Positions 24,702 to 36,490 are shown, counted from the first letter of the stretch. The stretch: 64,000 nucleotides of DNA from Ascochyta rabiei (GCF_004011695.2 NC_082426.1:682001-746000), one strand, 5' to 3'. Translations and numbers: made by a program. The notes: generated by a model not told the origin, from the sequence alone.

Positions 24702-26183
24702 TTGACTCTTCCATCGTCACTCATGGCTGGAGACGTCACGCCGGCGCCCTTCGCCATCACAGATGATGACAAACGCGGGCTCATTGTCGTTACGGCAGGA
24801 TGCACGCTGGCGTTCGTCTGGGTGTGTTTTGCTATCCGGATTTTGTTGCGATTGCAAGTCGGAGAATGGAGGTCTGACGATTATTTCCTTGGAGCAGCAA
24901 CGGTGGGTTTCGAATTCGCATGCCTGGCTGCAGCGCGGTTGCTGATGACTTGCATAGCTCCTGGAAACAATCCAGACTGGCATTGTATTCCATCTTGTCA
25001 ATCTGGGCTTGGGGGGTCCTCAACAAGACATACCTTTGGATCGACTCGCAGACATTGGGAAGGTGCGTCAGAATCCCACAAGCTTTCGGCTGCTGCCCCA
25101 ACGCACGCTTGCGGGACAGTCGCGCGACCCACCTGTTCAGGAACATGTCTAACAAGCACAACAGCAAGGTTTCGCCTCTCAGATCTTCTACATACTCACG
25201 CTATGGACTACCAAATTCTCCATCTTGCTGCTATATATGCGGCTGTCACCCAGCGGCACGCACCGGCTTGCATCGTGGGCCATGTTGGCGGCGTCCGCGG
25301 CGTGGGCACTTGTCTCGATCGTACTCATCGCGGTCCCGTGCAACCCTGCGCAGTTCTATACCAGCAGAGCTGGAGAATGCACTGATATGGTAAGTGGTTT
25401 ACTGAACAGTGTTCTGTGGTGCGTCAAAGCTAACGCATGTAGTGGCCGAAGTGGCAGGCTATCACCGCACTCGACATTGTCACCGAAGGCATGATCTTTC
25501 TCATCGCTGTCCAACTGGTATGGAAGCTCCACATGCGATGGAGAGCGAAACTGCTCGTCATCTTCGCTTTCTCTGCGCGCCTGCCCGTTATCATGATTGC
25601 GGCGATTCGACTGTACTACTTCCACGACGCTATCGCCGACACAAACGTTACGTACGCCAGCAGCTTCTACCTGGTAGCCAACCAATGGCAAATGAGCTAC
25701 GCCATCATTTCGCTCACCATCACCGGCATGGGCCCTTTCTTGCGCCCTTTCAACAAGGACGTCATGACGAGCTACGTAGCCAAACGGTACGCAAGGAATG
25801 GCAACGTTATCGAATCACGGTCCGGAGGTTCCCAGCTGAGCTATCAGATGAGTCGACTGGACCACGAGAGTACACCATCGCGTATGGTATTGGGACCAAA
25901 AAATCGTTCTCAGAACGACTCCAAAGCGCCATCGCCAGAGCCTGGTCAGATCTCGCCCACCTCGCAAACATCTATCATCAGGTCGGCAGAGCCGCCAACT
26001 TTTCGCCCACAGCACGAAGGTCTTCGACATGACGCCGAAGTCTGGGTCGGGAATCGCACCTCCAGCGTCAGAGACGCAGACGATGTCTTCAGGCACCTGA
26101 ACGACGAGACTCGACTCGTCATAACGAAAAAAACGGAGATGAAGGTCGAGTCGGACAACGCAAGACAACAAGTCCCGAGATGA
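24702..26183 (+). CDS. fungal rhodopsin-domain (Pth11/SAT4-like) seven-TM protein
   Basis: Exons 24702-24902, 24958-25062, 25165-25389 and 25443-26183 give 423 residues; all junctions are phase 0. The protein has seven hydrophobic helices and matches the fungal integral membrane family (Pfam Fung_rhodopsin, containing SAT4-like and Pth11-related receptors). Family landmarks are the WRSDDYFL motif after TM1, HLVNLGLGG with RLADIGK, a TM with LWTTKFSILLLYMRL, the extracellular NPAQF segment and cysteine pair (VPCNPAQ, GECTDM), and WPKWQAITALDIVTEG. A long serine-rich cytosolic tail follows TM7. Roles in this family range from surface sensing to unknown; no CFEM domain is present. A start seven codons later (MAGDVTP, 24723) is equally possible. 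Confidence 0.85.
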
Positions 26184-27221
26184 AACGAGCTGGCCAATTT
26201 CGCAGGTGTTTGCTCTTGCTACGAACCAAACACCCTCTTCGCACTGTAGAGTGTATGTACAACTTCACTTCTGGCTTAGATTTTTTTTTTCCACACAAAC
26301 TGTTGCTTCTGAGCAACTGCACTATAGAGACGATAATGAGAGACGTTGACGTTTACCAACGAGGCCGAGGGCACGGACCCATTTCACACGTGTGATGCGA
26401 TGCATAATAGTTAGAACACCCCTGGACTTCCTAGGTACTCGTTCGACCCTGACCCTGCCAGCCTTGCACCGTCGGAGACATGACTCGGCAGCGGCCTCGC
26501 TTCGCCTCGCCTCGCTGTAGTCGGTGCAGTAGCTCGACCGGGGACGGCAACGTCTTGTTTCAGCGGCACACAAGCACATGCATCTAGCGGCCACGACGGA
26601 GATTGCTGGATACAATCACGTTTCCACGAGCGCTGTATCAGTGGTTAGCAAATGGCGAGATCACAGCCCGTTCTCGACCACGTCTTTGGTGGAAAAGCGA
26701 TGATCTAGATCCGGAAGAATTACGGGGTTCATATTCAAGTGATGAGCGTGGAGAGGCACGGGATGTTTTGTCGATCGTCATGTATGTAGGTGGTGTAGGC
26801 AGTTGCTGTTCGAGTGCCATACGGCTGTAAAGCTTTGATCCTCAACGGGGATCTCGAGACGGAAAGAGCTTATCCCGAGGCTTAGGGCGCGGGTACTCTG
26901 GCCATGCTTTGATGAGTCCGAAGCCTCCGTCAACCACAATGGATACAAACGAGAAATCTTGGAGGCACCATACGCGGGAGGATGACGAATCGGAAATTTG
27001 CAGTCTAACTATGCATCACGGGTACAGTGGATATGCGGGCCAGGATGAAGGTTCTCGCGCTCTTTTTACAAATCTTGATTGCGAATAGAGGCTGCTGTCC
27101 ATTGTTCAGCCCAACGATTATCACGCCACGTGGAAAAACCGTTGCCGCGTACCCAGCTTCTCGAACGATCGCGGTTAGACTCTTCGGTCCATTATCGACA
27201 TGTTGCGCCGATGTCATGCGT
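26184..27221. other. intergenic, convergent 3' ends
   Basis: About 1 kb between the rhodopsin-like gene stop and the xylose reductase stop. Only short open frames without motifs occur. A T-run is present at 26280-26290. Confidence 0.4.
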
Positions 27222-28426
27222 CTATGCAAAGACGTAGCAGGGGATGCCGTACTGCTGGGCCATTAGCGAGAACATGAGCAAGGGCAACGCCACATACGTT
27301 TGTCGGTACGTTGAACTTCAGGTTCTTGTCCAGGTCCGAGATCTGCTGGATTTCGTCTGATTTCAAATCGAAGCTTGTCACATCCAAGTTCTGCTGCAGA
27401 CGGTGCTGGGAATTGCTCTTGGGGATGACGGAAAGACCGCGCTGTGTCGACCAACGCAGGAGTACCTGAACCTATGTGAGCCGCTGCATACAGTCTCCTC
27501 GAGCCAACATACCTGCGCCGGTGTCTTGCCGTGTGCTTCAGCGATCTTCGTAACGACTGGGTGGTCAAACAGCAGAGGTGTGTCTGCAGCCAGCTTCATA
27601 TCGCACTCGATGAACGACTGAGGTCCGAATGACGAGTACGCGGTAACAGCGATGCCATGCTGCTCAGCGAGCTTGAGCAGATTGGGCTGCACGTAGTAGG
27701 GGTGGTGCTCGATCTGCAGTGTTGCAGGCTTGACTTTGGCGTAGGTGAACATATCGAGCAGCAGCGCACCGTTGTAGTTGGATACGCCGATACTCTTTGC
27801 CAGACCCTTCTTCTGCACGTCTTCCATCGCTCTCCATGTGTCCTCGAGCCTCGCGGTACTGTGCTCGATCTTGGTTGACGCGTCGTCATAGAACCAGCCA
27901 GGTGGGTAACGTGTCTCAGGCGCAACGTACTTCAACGCTACAGGGAAGTGAATGACCCAGAGATCAAAGTAGTCGATGCCCCAGTCAGCGAGCTGCTTCC
28001 TGGTGATGGGCTCAACCTGGTCGTAGTCGTGGAAAGACTGCCAGAGCTTGGAGACAATGAACAGGTCTTCGCGCTTCACAATACCTTCCTTGATGGCACG
28101 CGCAACACCTTCTCCAGCTTCCTTCTCGTTGCCGTAGTCTGAGCATTCAACGTCAGTACTATTCTTAAGCACTACCCTTCAGCACTCGCAGACAGATTTA
28201 ATTCCTCCAGCATGTTTAAATACCCCTCTGGTTCGAAAGCTTCACTCCCGTAAAGGCGCAGTTCCTTCTATGTACCACAAGCTCCGTCGAACAGTCGGTA
28301 GCCAGTCTTGATGGCGTTGTACACCGTATCCGCACAGGTAGCATTGTCGACCTTCCACAGCCCGAATCCAACCTGAGGCATCTTGTTGCCATCGTTGAGC
28401 GTGACGTACGGAGTACTGGTAGCCAT
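27222..28426 (-). CDS. XYL1: NAD(P)H-dependent D-xylose reductase (aldo-keto reductase)
   Basis: Reduces D-xylose to xylitol, the first step of fungal pentose catabolism, in the cytosol. Exons 28426-28276, 28138-27513, 27465-27298 and 27251-27222 give 324 residues, the normal size. The AKR catalytic tetrad is visible: Asp and Tyr in DGACDYGNE, Lys in IVSKLW, His in WVIHFP. The cofactor-binding IPKSNS is encoded by exon 3. The final exon is just 30 nt and encodes YGIPCYVFA, the conserved C-terminus; an unspliced reading would give an unrelated tail. The start used ([20 protein letters not shown]) is the conserved one. The frame is open upstream with an earlier ATG at 28612, adding 62 basic, serine/threonine-rich residues. 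Confidence 0.93.
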
Positions 28427-29880
28427 CGTTGCGAAGAAGCTTTGATTCGAGACTTGGAAAAGTGGCCGAGCTGCAGGACGGTACAGCGCAGGAGGAGGAG
28501 TGGTGGTGGTAGTAGGAATAGAAGCTCGAAAAGAGAAAGATCCAGTAACTGGAATAGCAGAGCGAACTCGAGGGATGTTAGTAGTTGCACGGCGGAAACC
28601 TGCAGCCAGCATGACCTTCAGATGCAAAAATTCCAGCAGCTGCCCGCTATGTACGACGCGCTAAACACGAAATAAAAACGGCTCAGCGCCTTCTACCGTA
28701 CAACTAGAGTTCCTCTTTACCCTTGGTTGGGTAAGCTCCGGGAGGCATTTACCCTTCTTTACGCAGGTTCGTAGTCTGCTGTACCTATCGGTACCCCGCA
28801 TCACTGCAGACTATTAAGCGGTTGCTGGTGTACGTGCCAGTCAACGTAGGGACCTAACGCTTGTCTAGTACTTGCTCCTCCCCCGACCGTCAACATTGAA
28901 TCCAAACTCACAATGGCAGCGCGTCATTCCGCGGTTGATGTTGTTCGTGGCGGGGCTCTTTATCGATGCTGCTCCGCGGTTCCAAGGACGCGACTGACGG
29001 CGGATAATCTGCTTTGAAGCACCGGGTAATACTCGTCCAACATTGATCCATAGGCAGACGTTGTCGGTGGAACGACGACCGTGAGCATGCGCGACTGTTT
29101 GGACGTGGCCGAGCACACGGTTTCAGGGTCTGCATGGAAGGCCAAATGTTTTCGAGACGTGGGAGCGGCCCGAATTGCCGTGCAGATGATGATCATCTGT
29201 GGAGGTGCGTGCTTTGAAACACTGACCGTACAGCTTATTGCGTGTTTGTGGATCGTGTTCCAGACTTGCAATTTTCGTTCGATGCTTGTGGATCTGCGTG
29301 GGATAGTCAACTCAACATGAGAGATCGCAATAGTAATGCTGCAGTGTCATGGATCGACGAAGGTTGCTCTGAGTACCGTGATGAGAGCTGAATCTAGAAG
29401 CTGACATAACACACGCATAACAGACTCTCGATTCTGCGGCATAAAAGTCACAACGGCATCCCTCTTCCGTGGTACCCTGGATTCTTGAAAGTCGTTTGGT
29501 GAGGTATTCAACCTTGATCAAACATAGTAGTCAATCCCGTCCACTAGCGGCACCGCCTTCTAGTTGAAGCACCACCAGCCTCCTGCGATTAACACTTAAC
29601 GACGACTTGAGCCGCACGTAGTAAAGAAGCCATTGAAGCACGAACGCAGACGATGGATCATCACCTCCGAGGTCATCTCTTGAAGCCGACTACCGAGCCG
29701 TATAAAGACAATGTTTCCCCAACATCCCCGCGAATTGGCCCAGCGAACGAGCGCAAGACGTGAACGCGCCAGTGAAGTCCCCGAATGCAACAGCATCCTT
29801 CAAACGACCAGCTACCCTCCATCGACTCGATAATCCACCTCTCGGCGCGCTCAAACAGCCACCCAGCAAGCGCGCAAAAC
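28427..29880. other. intergenic, divergent XYL1 / Dabb-GFA promoters
   Basis: 1.45 kb. The first 186 bp next to XYL1 is an in-frame N-terminal extension (see findings). The rest holds short motif-free frames only. No repeat or RNA gene is recognised. Confidence 0.4.
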
Positions 29881-30717
29881 ATGGCGTCCTCAACCCCCAT
29901 CACACACATAGTCCTCTTCAAGTACCGGCCAGACATCACCTGGACCGACTTCCAGACGCACTTTGATGCCTTCCGGGCGCTCCAGTCGCGGTGCCTGCAC
30001 CCGGACACGGGGAAGCCGTACATGCTCAGCATGCGCATGGGGCAGAACAATTCGTGGGAGCCCTTCAGCAAAGGCATGACGCACGCCTTCGTGCTTGAAT
30101 TCGCCTCGCAAGCGCATCTAGACTACTACCTGCTGCACGACGGCGTGCACGCGGAGTTCAGCCGGGCGGCGAAGCCGCTGATTGAAGACTCGGTCGTCGT
30201 CGACATCACGGACGGCGTGCTGTTCGGGCCCCGGCCGAAGAAGCCGGTCGGGCTGGGCGGGCTGTGGACGGGCGCGTGCCATTGCGGGGACGTCGAGTGG
30301 GAGGTTGCCATTCCGGAGGAGGAGGAGCTGAGGCATATCGTGTGCCACTGCGATACGTGCAAGAAGCTAGGCGGCGGGCCCTACTCGTGCAACTACATCG
30401 TCCCGCGCGAGGCGCTGAGCATCCGCAAGGGCCGCACGGGCGAGTATGCGTATAAAGGTGCGAGCGGGAAGGATGTGCATTGCTACTTTTGCCCGAGATG
30501 TACGTCCCATGTCTATCATCATCAGGATGCTATGCCGGAGAAGGTCATTGTTCGTACGCTGCTTCTGGATGGCGGGAATGAGCTCCAGGCTGGGGGTGAG
30601 ATCTTTGCGGAGGGGGCTTTGGGCTGGGCCCAGGATTTAAAGAGGGCGTTAACCCAACCAACGCCCTCGAAGAGCAACGCAAAGAGTAACGGCGCGAATG
30701 GAGTCAACGGAGTGTAA
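29881..30717 (+). CDS. fusion of Dabb (stress-responsive A/B barrel) and GFA/CENP-V domains
   Basis: An intronless gene for 278 residues. Residues about 5-110 (ITHIVLFKYRPDITWTDFQ to VVVDITDGVLFGP) form a dimeric alpha/beta-barrel (Dabb) domain: ferredoxin-like, with the IVLFKY strand and an early histidine typical of the family. Residues about 130-255 are a glutathione-dependent formaldehyde-activating (GFA, CENP-V-type) zinc domain: ACHCGDVEW, CHCDTCKKLGGGPYSCN and CPRCTSHVY give the two cysteine sets that bind zinc. A disordered tail closes it. Each domain is normally a separate small protein. GFA-domain enzymes are mostly uncharacterised; glutathione-adduct handling is the usual suggestion. 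The start at 29881 fits the Dabb N-terminus; an in-frame ATG-less extension upstream looks non-coding. Confidence 0.85.
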   Translation: MASSTPITHIVLFKYRPDITWTDFQTHFDAFRALQSRCLHPDTGKPYMLSMRMGQNNSWEPFSKGMTHAFVLEFASQAHLDYYLLHDGVHAEFSRAAKPLIEDSVVVDITDGVLFGPRPKKPVGLGGLWTGACHCGDVEWEVAIPEEEELRHIVCHCDTCKKLGGGPYSCNYIVPREALSIRKGRTGEYAYKGASGKDVHCYFCPRCTSHVYHHQDAMPEKVIVRTLLLDGGNELQAGGEIFAEGALGWAQDLKRALTQPTPSKSNAKSNGANGVNGV

Positions 30718-30792
30718 ATTAGGGGGCGAGACAGACACATCAACTCGTTGGTCGTTAAATTTCTTCATTCAATCTAGTCACACATTGGTGAT

Positions 30793-31851
30793 CTATGCCT
30801 TGATCTCAGTAACGAGCTTGCCCTGGTTGCCTCCGGAGAACAGTGTTGTCCATGTCTTAGGCACGTCCTCGAACTTGGTGGGCACAACAGTCTCGCTCTC
30901 GGGATCGATCTTGATCTTGCCATCCTTGATGCCCTGTGTAATAGCGCCCAGCATGTCGCCAGCCTTACCCGAGGTCATGGCGTCGATGACAATAAAGCCC
31001 CTAACCTCGATCCTGTTGGCAATGATCTCGAACCAGTTCTTGACACCGGCGTTGGGGTCGTTGTAGGTTGAGATGGCACCGCACGCTGCGATGCGACCAA
31101 AGCGCTTGATGCGCGAGAGCATCAGGTCGAGGATCTCGCCGCCGACGTTGTCGAAGTAGACCTCGACGAAGCCCTCGGTGGCCTTCTTGAGGTCCTCTTT
31201 GAACGAAGCGGACTTGTAGTCAATGCAGACATCTGCGCCGAGGCTCTCAACCCACTTGCACTTCTTCTCGCCACCAGCAATACCGATGACCTTCTTGCAG
31301 CCGATGAGGTGCTTCGCGATCTGCACGACCATGCTACCGGTAGCACCTGCAGCACCAGAAACGACAACAGTGTCGTCCTTTGTCGCGCGCGCAATGTCGG
31401 TTATACCGTAGTAGGCTGTGAGTCCGGGGCCGCCGAGAGAGCCAATGTAGTTTGTGACGCGGATGCCGGCCTTCTCGTCGGCAGCAACGGCGCGGACCTC
31501 GTTGGCCTTGACGACGGTGTAGTCTGTCCAGCCCAGCGAGCCGGTGACGAGTGTGCCCTTCTTCAAGCTGTCGACGTTGGACTCGACGACCTCACCGATG
31601 GCGTATGAGCGCATGACCTCGCCCTGCTTGACAGGGGGAACGTAAAGACGCTCCGGATCCATGCCTTTCTGGATCCATCCTCGTTGAGCGGGGTCGTTCG
31701 AGAGGTAAAGGGTCTTGACGAGGACTTGGTCGGCGCCGACTTCAGGAAGTGTAACGTTCTCGAGCTTGAATGTAGCGTTGTCACCCTCAAGAACAGGGTC
31801 CGCGTGGGGAGGGTTTGACAGAACCCATTGCTGTGCTTGTTGTCCAGGCAT
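30793..31851 (-). CDS. zinc-independent medium-chain NADPH oxidoreductase (leukotriene B4 dehydrogenase-like)
   Basis: Intronless, 352 residues, the standard length of this group. It is an NADP-dependent alkenal/one oxidoreductase-type MDR that reduces double bonds of alpha,beta-unsaturated carbonyls. The N-terminal substrate domain includes LVKTLYLSNDPAQRGWI. The Rossmann domain has the nucleotide loop VVSGAAGATGSMVVQIAKH and, downstream, VYFDNVGGEILD, the conserved signature of this subfamily. GRIAACGAIS and GKLVTEI close the fold. No catalytic-zinc ligands are present. It is convergent with the Dabb-GFA gene: the two stop codons are only about 75 bp apart, so 3' UTRs probably overlap. A role in detoxifying reactive carbonyls would suit both neighbours but is inference. 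Confidence 0.9.
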   Translation of the reverse strand: MPGQQAQQWVLSNPPHADPVLEGDNATFKLENVTLPEVGADQVLVKTLYLSNDPAQRGWIQKGMDPERLYVPPVKQGEVMRSYAIGEVVESNVDSLKKGTLVTGSLGWTDYTVVKANEVRAVAADEKAGIRVTNYIGSLGGPGLTAYYGITDIARATKDDTVVVSGAAGATGSMVVQIAKHLIGCKKVIGIAGGEKKCKWVESLGADVCIDYKSASFKEDLKKATEGFVEVYFDNVGGEILDLMLSRIKRFGRIAACGAISTYNDPNAGVKNWFEIIANRIEVRGFIVIDAMTSGKAGDMLGAITQGIKDGKIKIDPESETVVPTKFEDVPKTWTTLFSGGNQGKLVTEIKA

Positions 31852-33051
31852 GGTGTGTATAGGTGAGGGGCGGTACGGTTGGATTTAGGTCTTGGGATGT
31901 CAGTAAGAGCTCGAAGAACAAGACGGTGGCCGGCGCATATCTATACCAAAGTGCAAATGATTTCAAAGCAGGAAAGAAACTTGAACGGAAGCCTGTATGC
32001 GTGTACCAAATGAGGCTCAAGCGGCACCAGCGTTTTTATGCGGTCAACCTCGGCTTCTAGACACGTACACGGGTGGGTACTTTCTGGCCGCCTTTGCGGT
32101 GTGTATGCTCAATGGCTGTGTGTATTGATCCGCTGTTCGTCCGACATACAGCAAAGGTCTCTCGGTTATTTTGAATCGAATTGATTATAATGCGTGAGAG
32201 ACTTTGTGTTCTTCCAGCGACTTTGTGTTCTTCCAGCGACTTTCCTGGGACAAAGATCACTACGACGCAACGACCAAGCATTGCCGTGAGTCGACCTATC
32301 TCGGACCACCGCTTCTATCCTCTTCCTCGCCCAGCAACTGATAGGACAAGACGGAATCGAATCAAGCTGTGCGTCGAGGTAGCGGTGACGACCAAAGTAT
32401 GGTGGGGTAGCTGTCTTGAGTTGGAACTTGTGGTGGGGTAATCATGCATGAATCGTGCTTGTTTCGGACGCTAGTGACTGGCTTGTTCAAACTCATAATG
32501 CTCGAACAGTCTCGCAAGGCCTAGAATCGAGGCTTTGACGGCATGGTGTGGATACCGACCTCTTGCGTTGATCAAGCGAGATGTTGGTATGTTGGCTGAT
32601 GGCCGTAGAGTCGACGCACAGATGCGAAGCTGCAATAGAGTCGATCGACTGTTGGAAAACAGCAAGCGATCTACGCAATTTGTCTGCCAAGTGCTGAATT
32701 GACGCCGCTGACGATTCAGAATGTCCTGGTGGCAGCAATAACAGGGTTGGGATAGTCAAGTATAGTGTGTGTGCCTGTTATGGCCTATGGTTCTTCGTTC
32801 GAAATACTCCCATCTCATCGCGGACCTATAATACAGCATGCAGATCCCCAAGCTAAGCGCAGCCCAAATGCCTCTTGCGCACATCAGGTATCAGGTAATC
32901 AAATCATATGCTTTTCCAGTCTTCCCAAGCAATGAGCCGTTCGACGAGAGAGAAAAAGACGCGAGAAATCGGTGTCATGGCGCGGGTGATGCTAAGCGCC
33001 CACCGAGTGAAGGGTGTTGGTGGTATAGTGAAAGGTGTGGTGATAGGTAGA
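31852..33051. other. intergenic with a short direct repeat
   Basis: 1.2 kb without a supported gene. A roughly 20-bp tandem duplication (GACTTTGTGTTCTTCCAGC repeated) lies at about 32200-32240. Small open frames are motif-free. Confidence 0.4.
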
Positions 33052-33845
33052 TTATGCAGTGAAACGGCGGGCAACCTTGGCCATGACTTGTGTCTTCGTT
33101 AGTCGCAGGAGTACTGGAAGTGTGGCAGACATACCGTGCAGAGCAACAACGCTGAAGATGAAGACGACAGACAAAGTCATGACAACGACAGGGTCGACCT
33201 TGAGGCCAGGAGATTCGTCAGTGTACAGTCCTAGAGTGAGAGATTAGCTGGTGGTCTATATTAGAGTCCAGTGTGGGCTCTCTGCGCGGGTGATGCTACC
33301 CAAAGCCATGGTGGCTTTATCATGTAGCTCTCTTCACTCCGACATTCCCCTATCTGGTCAGGACTTACTCAGCATGGTGCTTGAGCTGCCACCAGCGCCG
33401 GCGGCCCTTGTGCTGCTTGGTCGCTGGTTGGAAACCTTCTCGGCGCGGTCGGCGGCAGCCTTCCTGCGCATAACGGTGGCAGGGCCGCCCGGGGGCTTAG
33501 GAGAAGCCTGGCGCGCGGTCGTTGTGCCAGACGCGGCATTGTTGACGGGGGAAGTGGGGCGCGGTGCAGACTGTCGGCACCATGTCAGTTACTGTAGGCC
33601 AAGGTTGTAGCTCACAGGGCTGTAGCATGTGAAGACGAAAGCGTAGGAGCTGGCAGGCCGGTTCAAGAGAACAAACGAGCGCCATCTGACACAGCAGCAA
33701 AGGAAGCAGGTATCGTCGTTCCCTTGATAGCGTGGCTTGGACGTGGAACGACGTGGTCGCATGCACGTAGACCCAGCGGCCATCTGTCCTTTCTGCGCGC
33801 TTTCGGGCATTCCAATGGATCGAGGAGAGGATGCTCACTAACCAT
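33052..33845 (-). CDS. SBH1: Sec61 beta subunit of the ER translocon
   Basis: Tail-anchored beta subunit of the Sec61 protein-conducting channel in the ER. Four exons (33845-33843, 33570-33369, 33230-33135, 33086-33052) give 111 residues. The mature parts are unmistakable: a disordered N-terminus (SAPRPTSPVNNAAS), a basic MRRKAAADRAEK segment, and LYTDESPGLKVDPVVVMTLS leading into the single C-terminal membrane helix VVVMTLSVVFIFSVVALHVMAK. Exon 1 appears to be the ATG alone, followed by a 272-nt intron (GTTAGT to GACAG). That first junction is the weakest part of the model, since another small exon could lie inside. The other introns are 138 and 48 nt. Confidence 0.88.
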
Positions 33846-34632
33846 TTTTCTCGAGTTGAACAGTGACCGGGAGGAGCAGACCGAGGGCGTGTGGACGAGA
33901 GTGGTGTACGTGCGATGGGGGTGGTGGCAGTCGCTCGTCGAGGGTTCTTAGCTAGCTGAGAGGCCACCTTCGGGAAAGTGGAATTACGCTAACCCCCTGG
34001 ACGCCGCGGCATTCGCCAGAGAGGCACGGGCCACCGCATCGCCCTTTCTCCTTCACGTCTTCGGCCCTGCGTTACCCCGGACTCATGCGGCTCACCGTTC
34101 ACGCAGTCGTCTGAGCGTTGATTGGCCGGGCTTCCTTGGGTTTTGCAACGCGGCCACTGTGCATCGGAGGTGGATTGCCCCAAAACCACTTTTTCGCATT
34201 ATGGCCAGATGTGCCAACCTATACATGACGTCCCAAGATTACAAGAGCTGGAACAAGTCCACCACTCCCTGTCGCAGATGCCTCCCACCGGATCCTGCCA
34301 GATCGCAAGACCAGTGACGGAAGCATGAAAAGCAAGAAACCCGCAAAAACTCCCCACCGACCCAGAAAGCGAAAGAACCGGGGACAACCGTTGACCCCAA
34401 CAGATAAACACCCCGTGTAACCCACTCGAAAGGTATATCCTCTTCAGCCAGACCCAGATGCAGACAAACGCGCCGTAAAAGCATGACTGGAACCCAGGGT
34501 GAAATTTTCGCCAACCACCCATAACCTGTTCCGCCCGTGGATATTCATTGGAAAGCCGACACGAATGCCTAGGACACCTTGAAATGCAGAAACTCCAGAT
34601 GTGCATCAAGATTCCCCAATCAAAACTCCATT
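33846..34632. other. intergenic, SBH1 promoter side
   Basis: 787 bp between the SBH1 start and the stop of the next minus-strand gene. Nothing beyond short motif-free frames is seen. Confidence 0.35.
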
Positions 34633-36225
34633 TTAGCCCCAGACAGAAGCCTGGACGCCCTGGTTCGACGTGTTGCCCCAGGGACCGTTGTTCCAGATAG
34701 CGGCACCCTTGTCGGTAATCGTCGACGAAGGGTTCAAAGAAGAGGACGTAGTAGCGACGTTGTGCTGTTCGCTAGCGTTGTAGGCGTTGTAGCCGAGCGG
34801 CGACGGGAGAGGGGTCGTGGCGCGCTTGCCAAGGGAAGCACCAGCCGGCTGGTGCTGGTTGGCAGCAGGACGAGTGCCGATGGGGGCAACACCAGACCCG
34901 TTGGCCTTGGGACCAGGGACGGGGGGAGAGCCAGCAGGCGACGAGTTGGAGGTGCGGCTAGCCTGCTGCGCGTCAAAGAGACCAAAGGCCGGGTTCTGGT
35001 GGGAAGAAGGAGACGCGTTGCTGTTGGCACGGGCCTCCTGGGCGCCGACAGCGGCGTCCTTGTCTCCTCGTGCGGGCATCTGGACCGAGGCGTCGCCAGG
35101 CGCATTCTGGGCCTGCATGCCAAAGGGATCGAAGGCCAGAGGAGAGGCGCCACGGGTGGAGCCAGCCGACTGGACGCGGACGTCCTGGCTGGAGGTGGGG
35201 TTGTTATTGTAGAGGGCGGAGGTTTCGCCGTACAGGGCACGATGCTGGCGGGCGATGAGTTCGCGGCGGTCGTCTTCATTCATGGCATTGGGGCTCATGG
35301 AGCGGTCCGACTTGGATCCAGATCCCGAAACGTCTATTATCCTAGTCAACCACAGTCCTTCCTCTATTGTTGCCCTGACTCTGAGTCCTTACTTCTGTGA
35401 TATTGCTGCTCCTGGTGGTAGTTGCGCAGCTCACGCTCGCGCTGAGCAGCCATCCGTCGCTTCGCCTGCGCCATCTGGTCCGCGTCGTTGGGTCGCGGCG
35501 CAAAGCGCTGGTTCTGGTAGAAGCCCTGCGCGTTGGAGGCCGAGTGGGATCGCATGCCGTCGTACTCGCTGACCGAGTGGTGGCGCTGCTGGCCGCCGTA
35601 GCGCGCGTCTGTGTCCGTCAGTCGGTCTTCTCGGAGGCGGGGGCCGCTCGCGGCGTGGCTAGACGTGGACGTACCTTGGTGCTGCTCGGGGTACGGGCGG
35701 GGAGCGCCCATCATGGGCATCGACTCGCGACGGCTGCCGCCAGACTGGGGCTGGGGCTGGGGCTGGGGCTGGGCCTGGACCTGGGACGCGGACTGGGGCG
35801 TCGAGGGCGGGTAGCCGCCGAATGGCTTTCCGCCCTTGGCGAGGTTCTCGGCGGCGCGCTCAACTTCTGCGGAGGAGGGGTTAGCCCGGGTTCCCACGTT
35901 GGCGGCCCACGTCACACGTCTGCTGCGACTGCGACTGCGACTGCGACTGCCATGTGCCGTGCTGTCACAGTGCGCAGCCCACCATGGTACTGGCTCGTCT
36001 GATCCCCCGTGCATGCTGTGACATACCGTCAAACTGCGCGACAAAGGCATTGGCCTCGTCCCTGTTCACGGTCGAACTGGCGCCTGGATCCATGTTACTC
36101 GGCGTCCTGCCACGGCTGTAGACACTGTGTCCGGTACCTGAGCGCGAGGGCGGCTGCGGCTGCTCCCACGACGACTGGCGGCCGGGGGCAGGCGCAGGCC
36201 AGGTGGGGTCGTTGTAGTAGGACAT
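34633..36225 (-). CDS. hypothetical low-complexity protein, 435 residues
   Basis: I do not know the function. Four exons (36225-36027, 35866-35675, 35608-35393, 35333-34633) join with consistent phase. The N-terminus is MSYYNDPTWPAPAPGRQSSW. A Q/P repeat QAQPQPQPQPQ lies near residue 100. A conserved-looking charged block QAKRRMAAQRERELRNYHQE sits near residue 180, and a second, EDDRRELIARQHRALYGETS, near 225. The C-terminus is Gly, Asn, Ser and Trp-rich (AIWNNGPWGNT). The two charged helices suggest a protein-interaction or RNP role; the rest is disordered. No enzyme motif, signal peptide or membrane segment is present. The coherent splicing and conserved-looking helices argue for a real gene. 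Confidence 0.75.
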
Positions 36226-36404
36226 GGCTGGCGGAGGGGGATTTGTCGACGGCGGCCGGAGTGCTCGGTCGAGGGTCGAGGGGCGAGGGTCGAGGGTCGA
36301 GACGGAAGAGCGAGGCTCGGCGGTAACTATTGCGGCGCGTGCGTGGACGGGAGAGGATGTTCCGAGAGAGCAGCGAAGCTCTGCTGCACAGCGTGTCAGA
36401 GAGG

Positions 36405-36490
36405 GAGAAAGGCAGGCAATGGCAGGCAATGGCAGGCAATGGCAGGCAATGGCAGGCAATGGCGGCAATGACAGGCAACGACAGGCAATG
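36405..36490. repeat. short tandem repeat, GGCAATGGCA type
   Basis: Five near-perfect copies of a 10-bp GGCAATGGCA-like unit, then diverged copies. It lies 180 bp upstream of the 36225 start codon, so it is in that gene's promoter or 5' UTR. Confidence 0.85.

Noticed and set aside
29785..29880. upstream extension of the Dabb-GFA protein
   Set aside because: The Dabb fold starts at MASSTPITHIV. The upstream 32 codons look like leader sequence.
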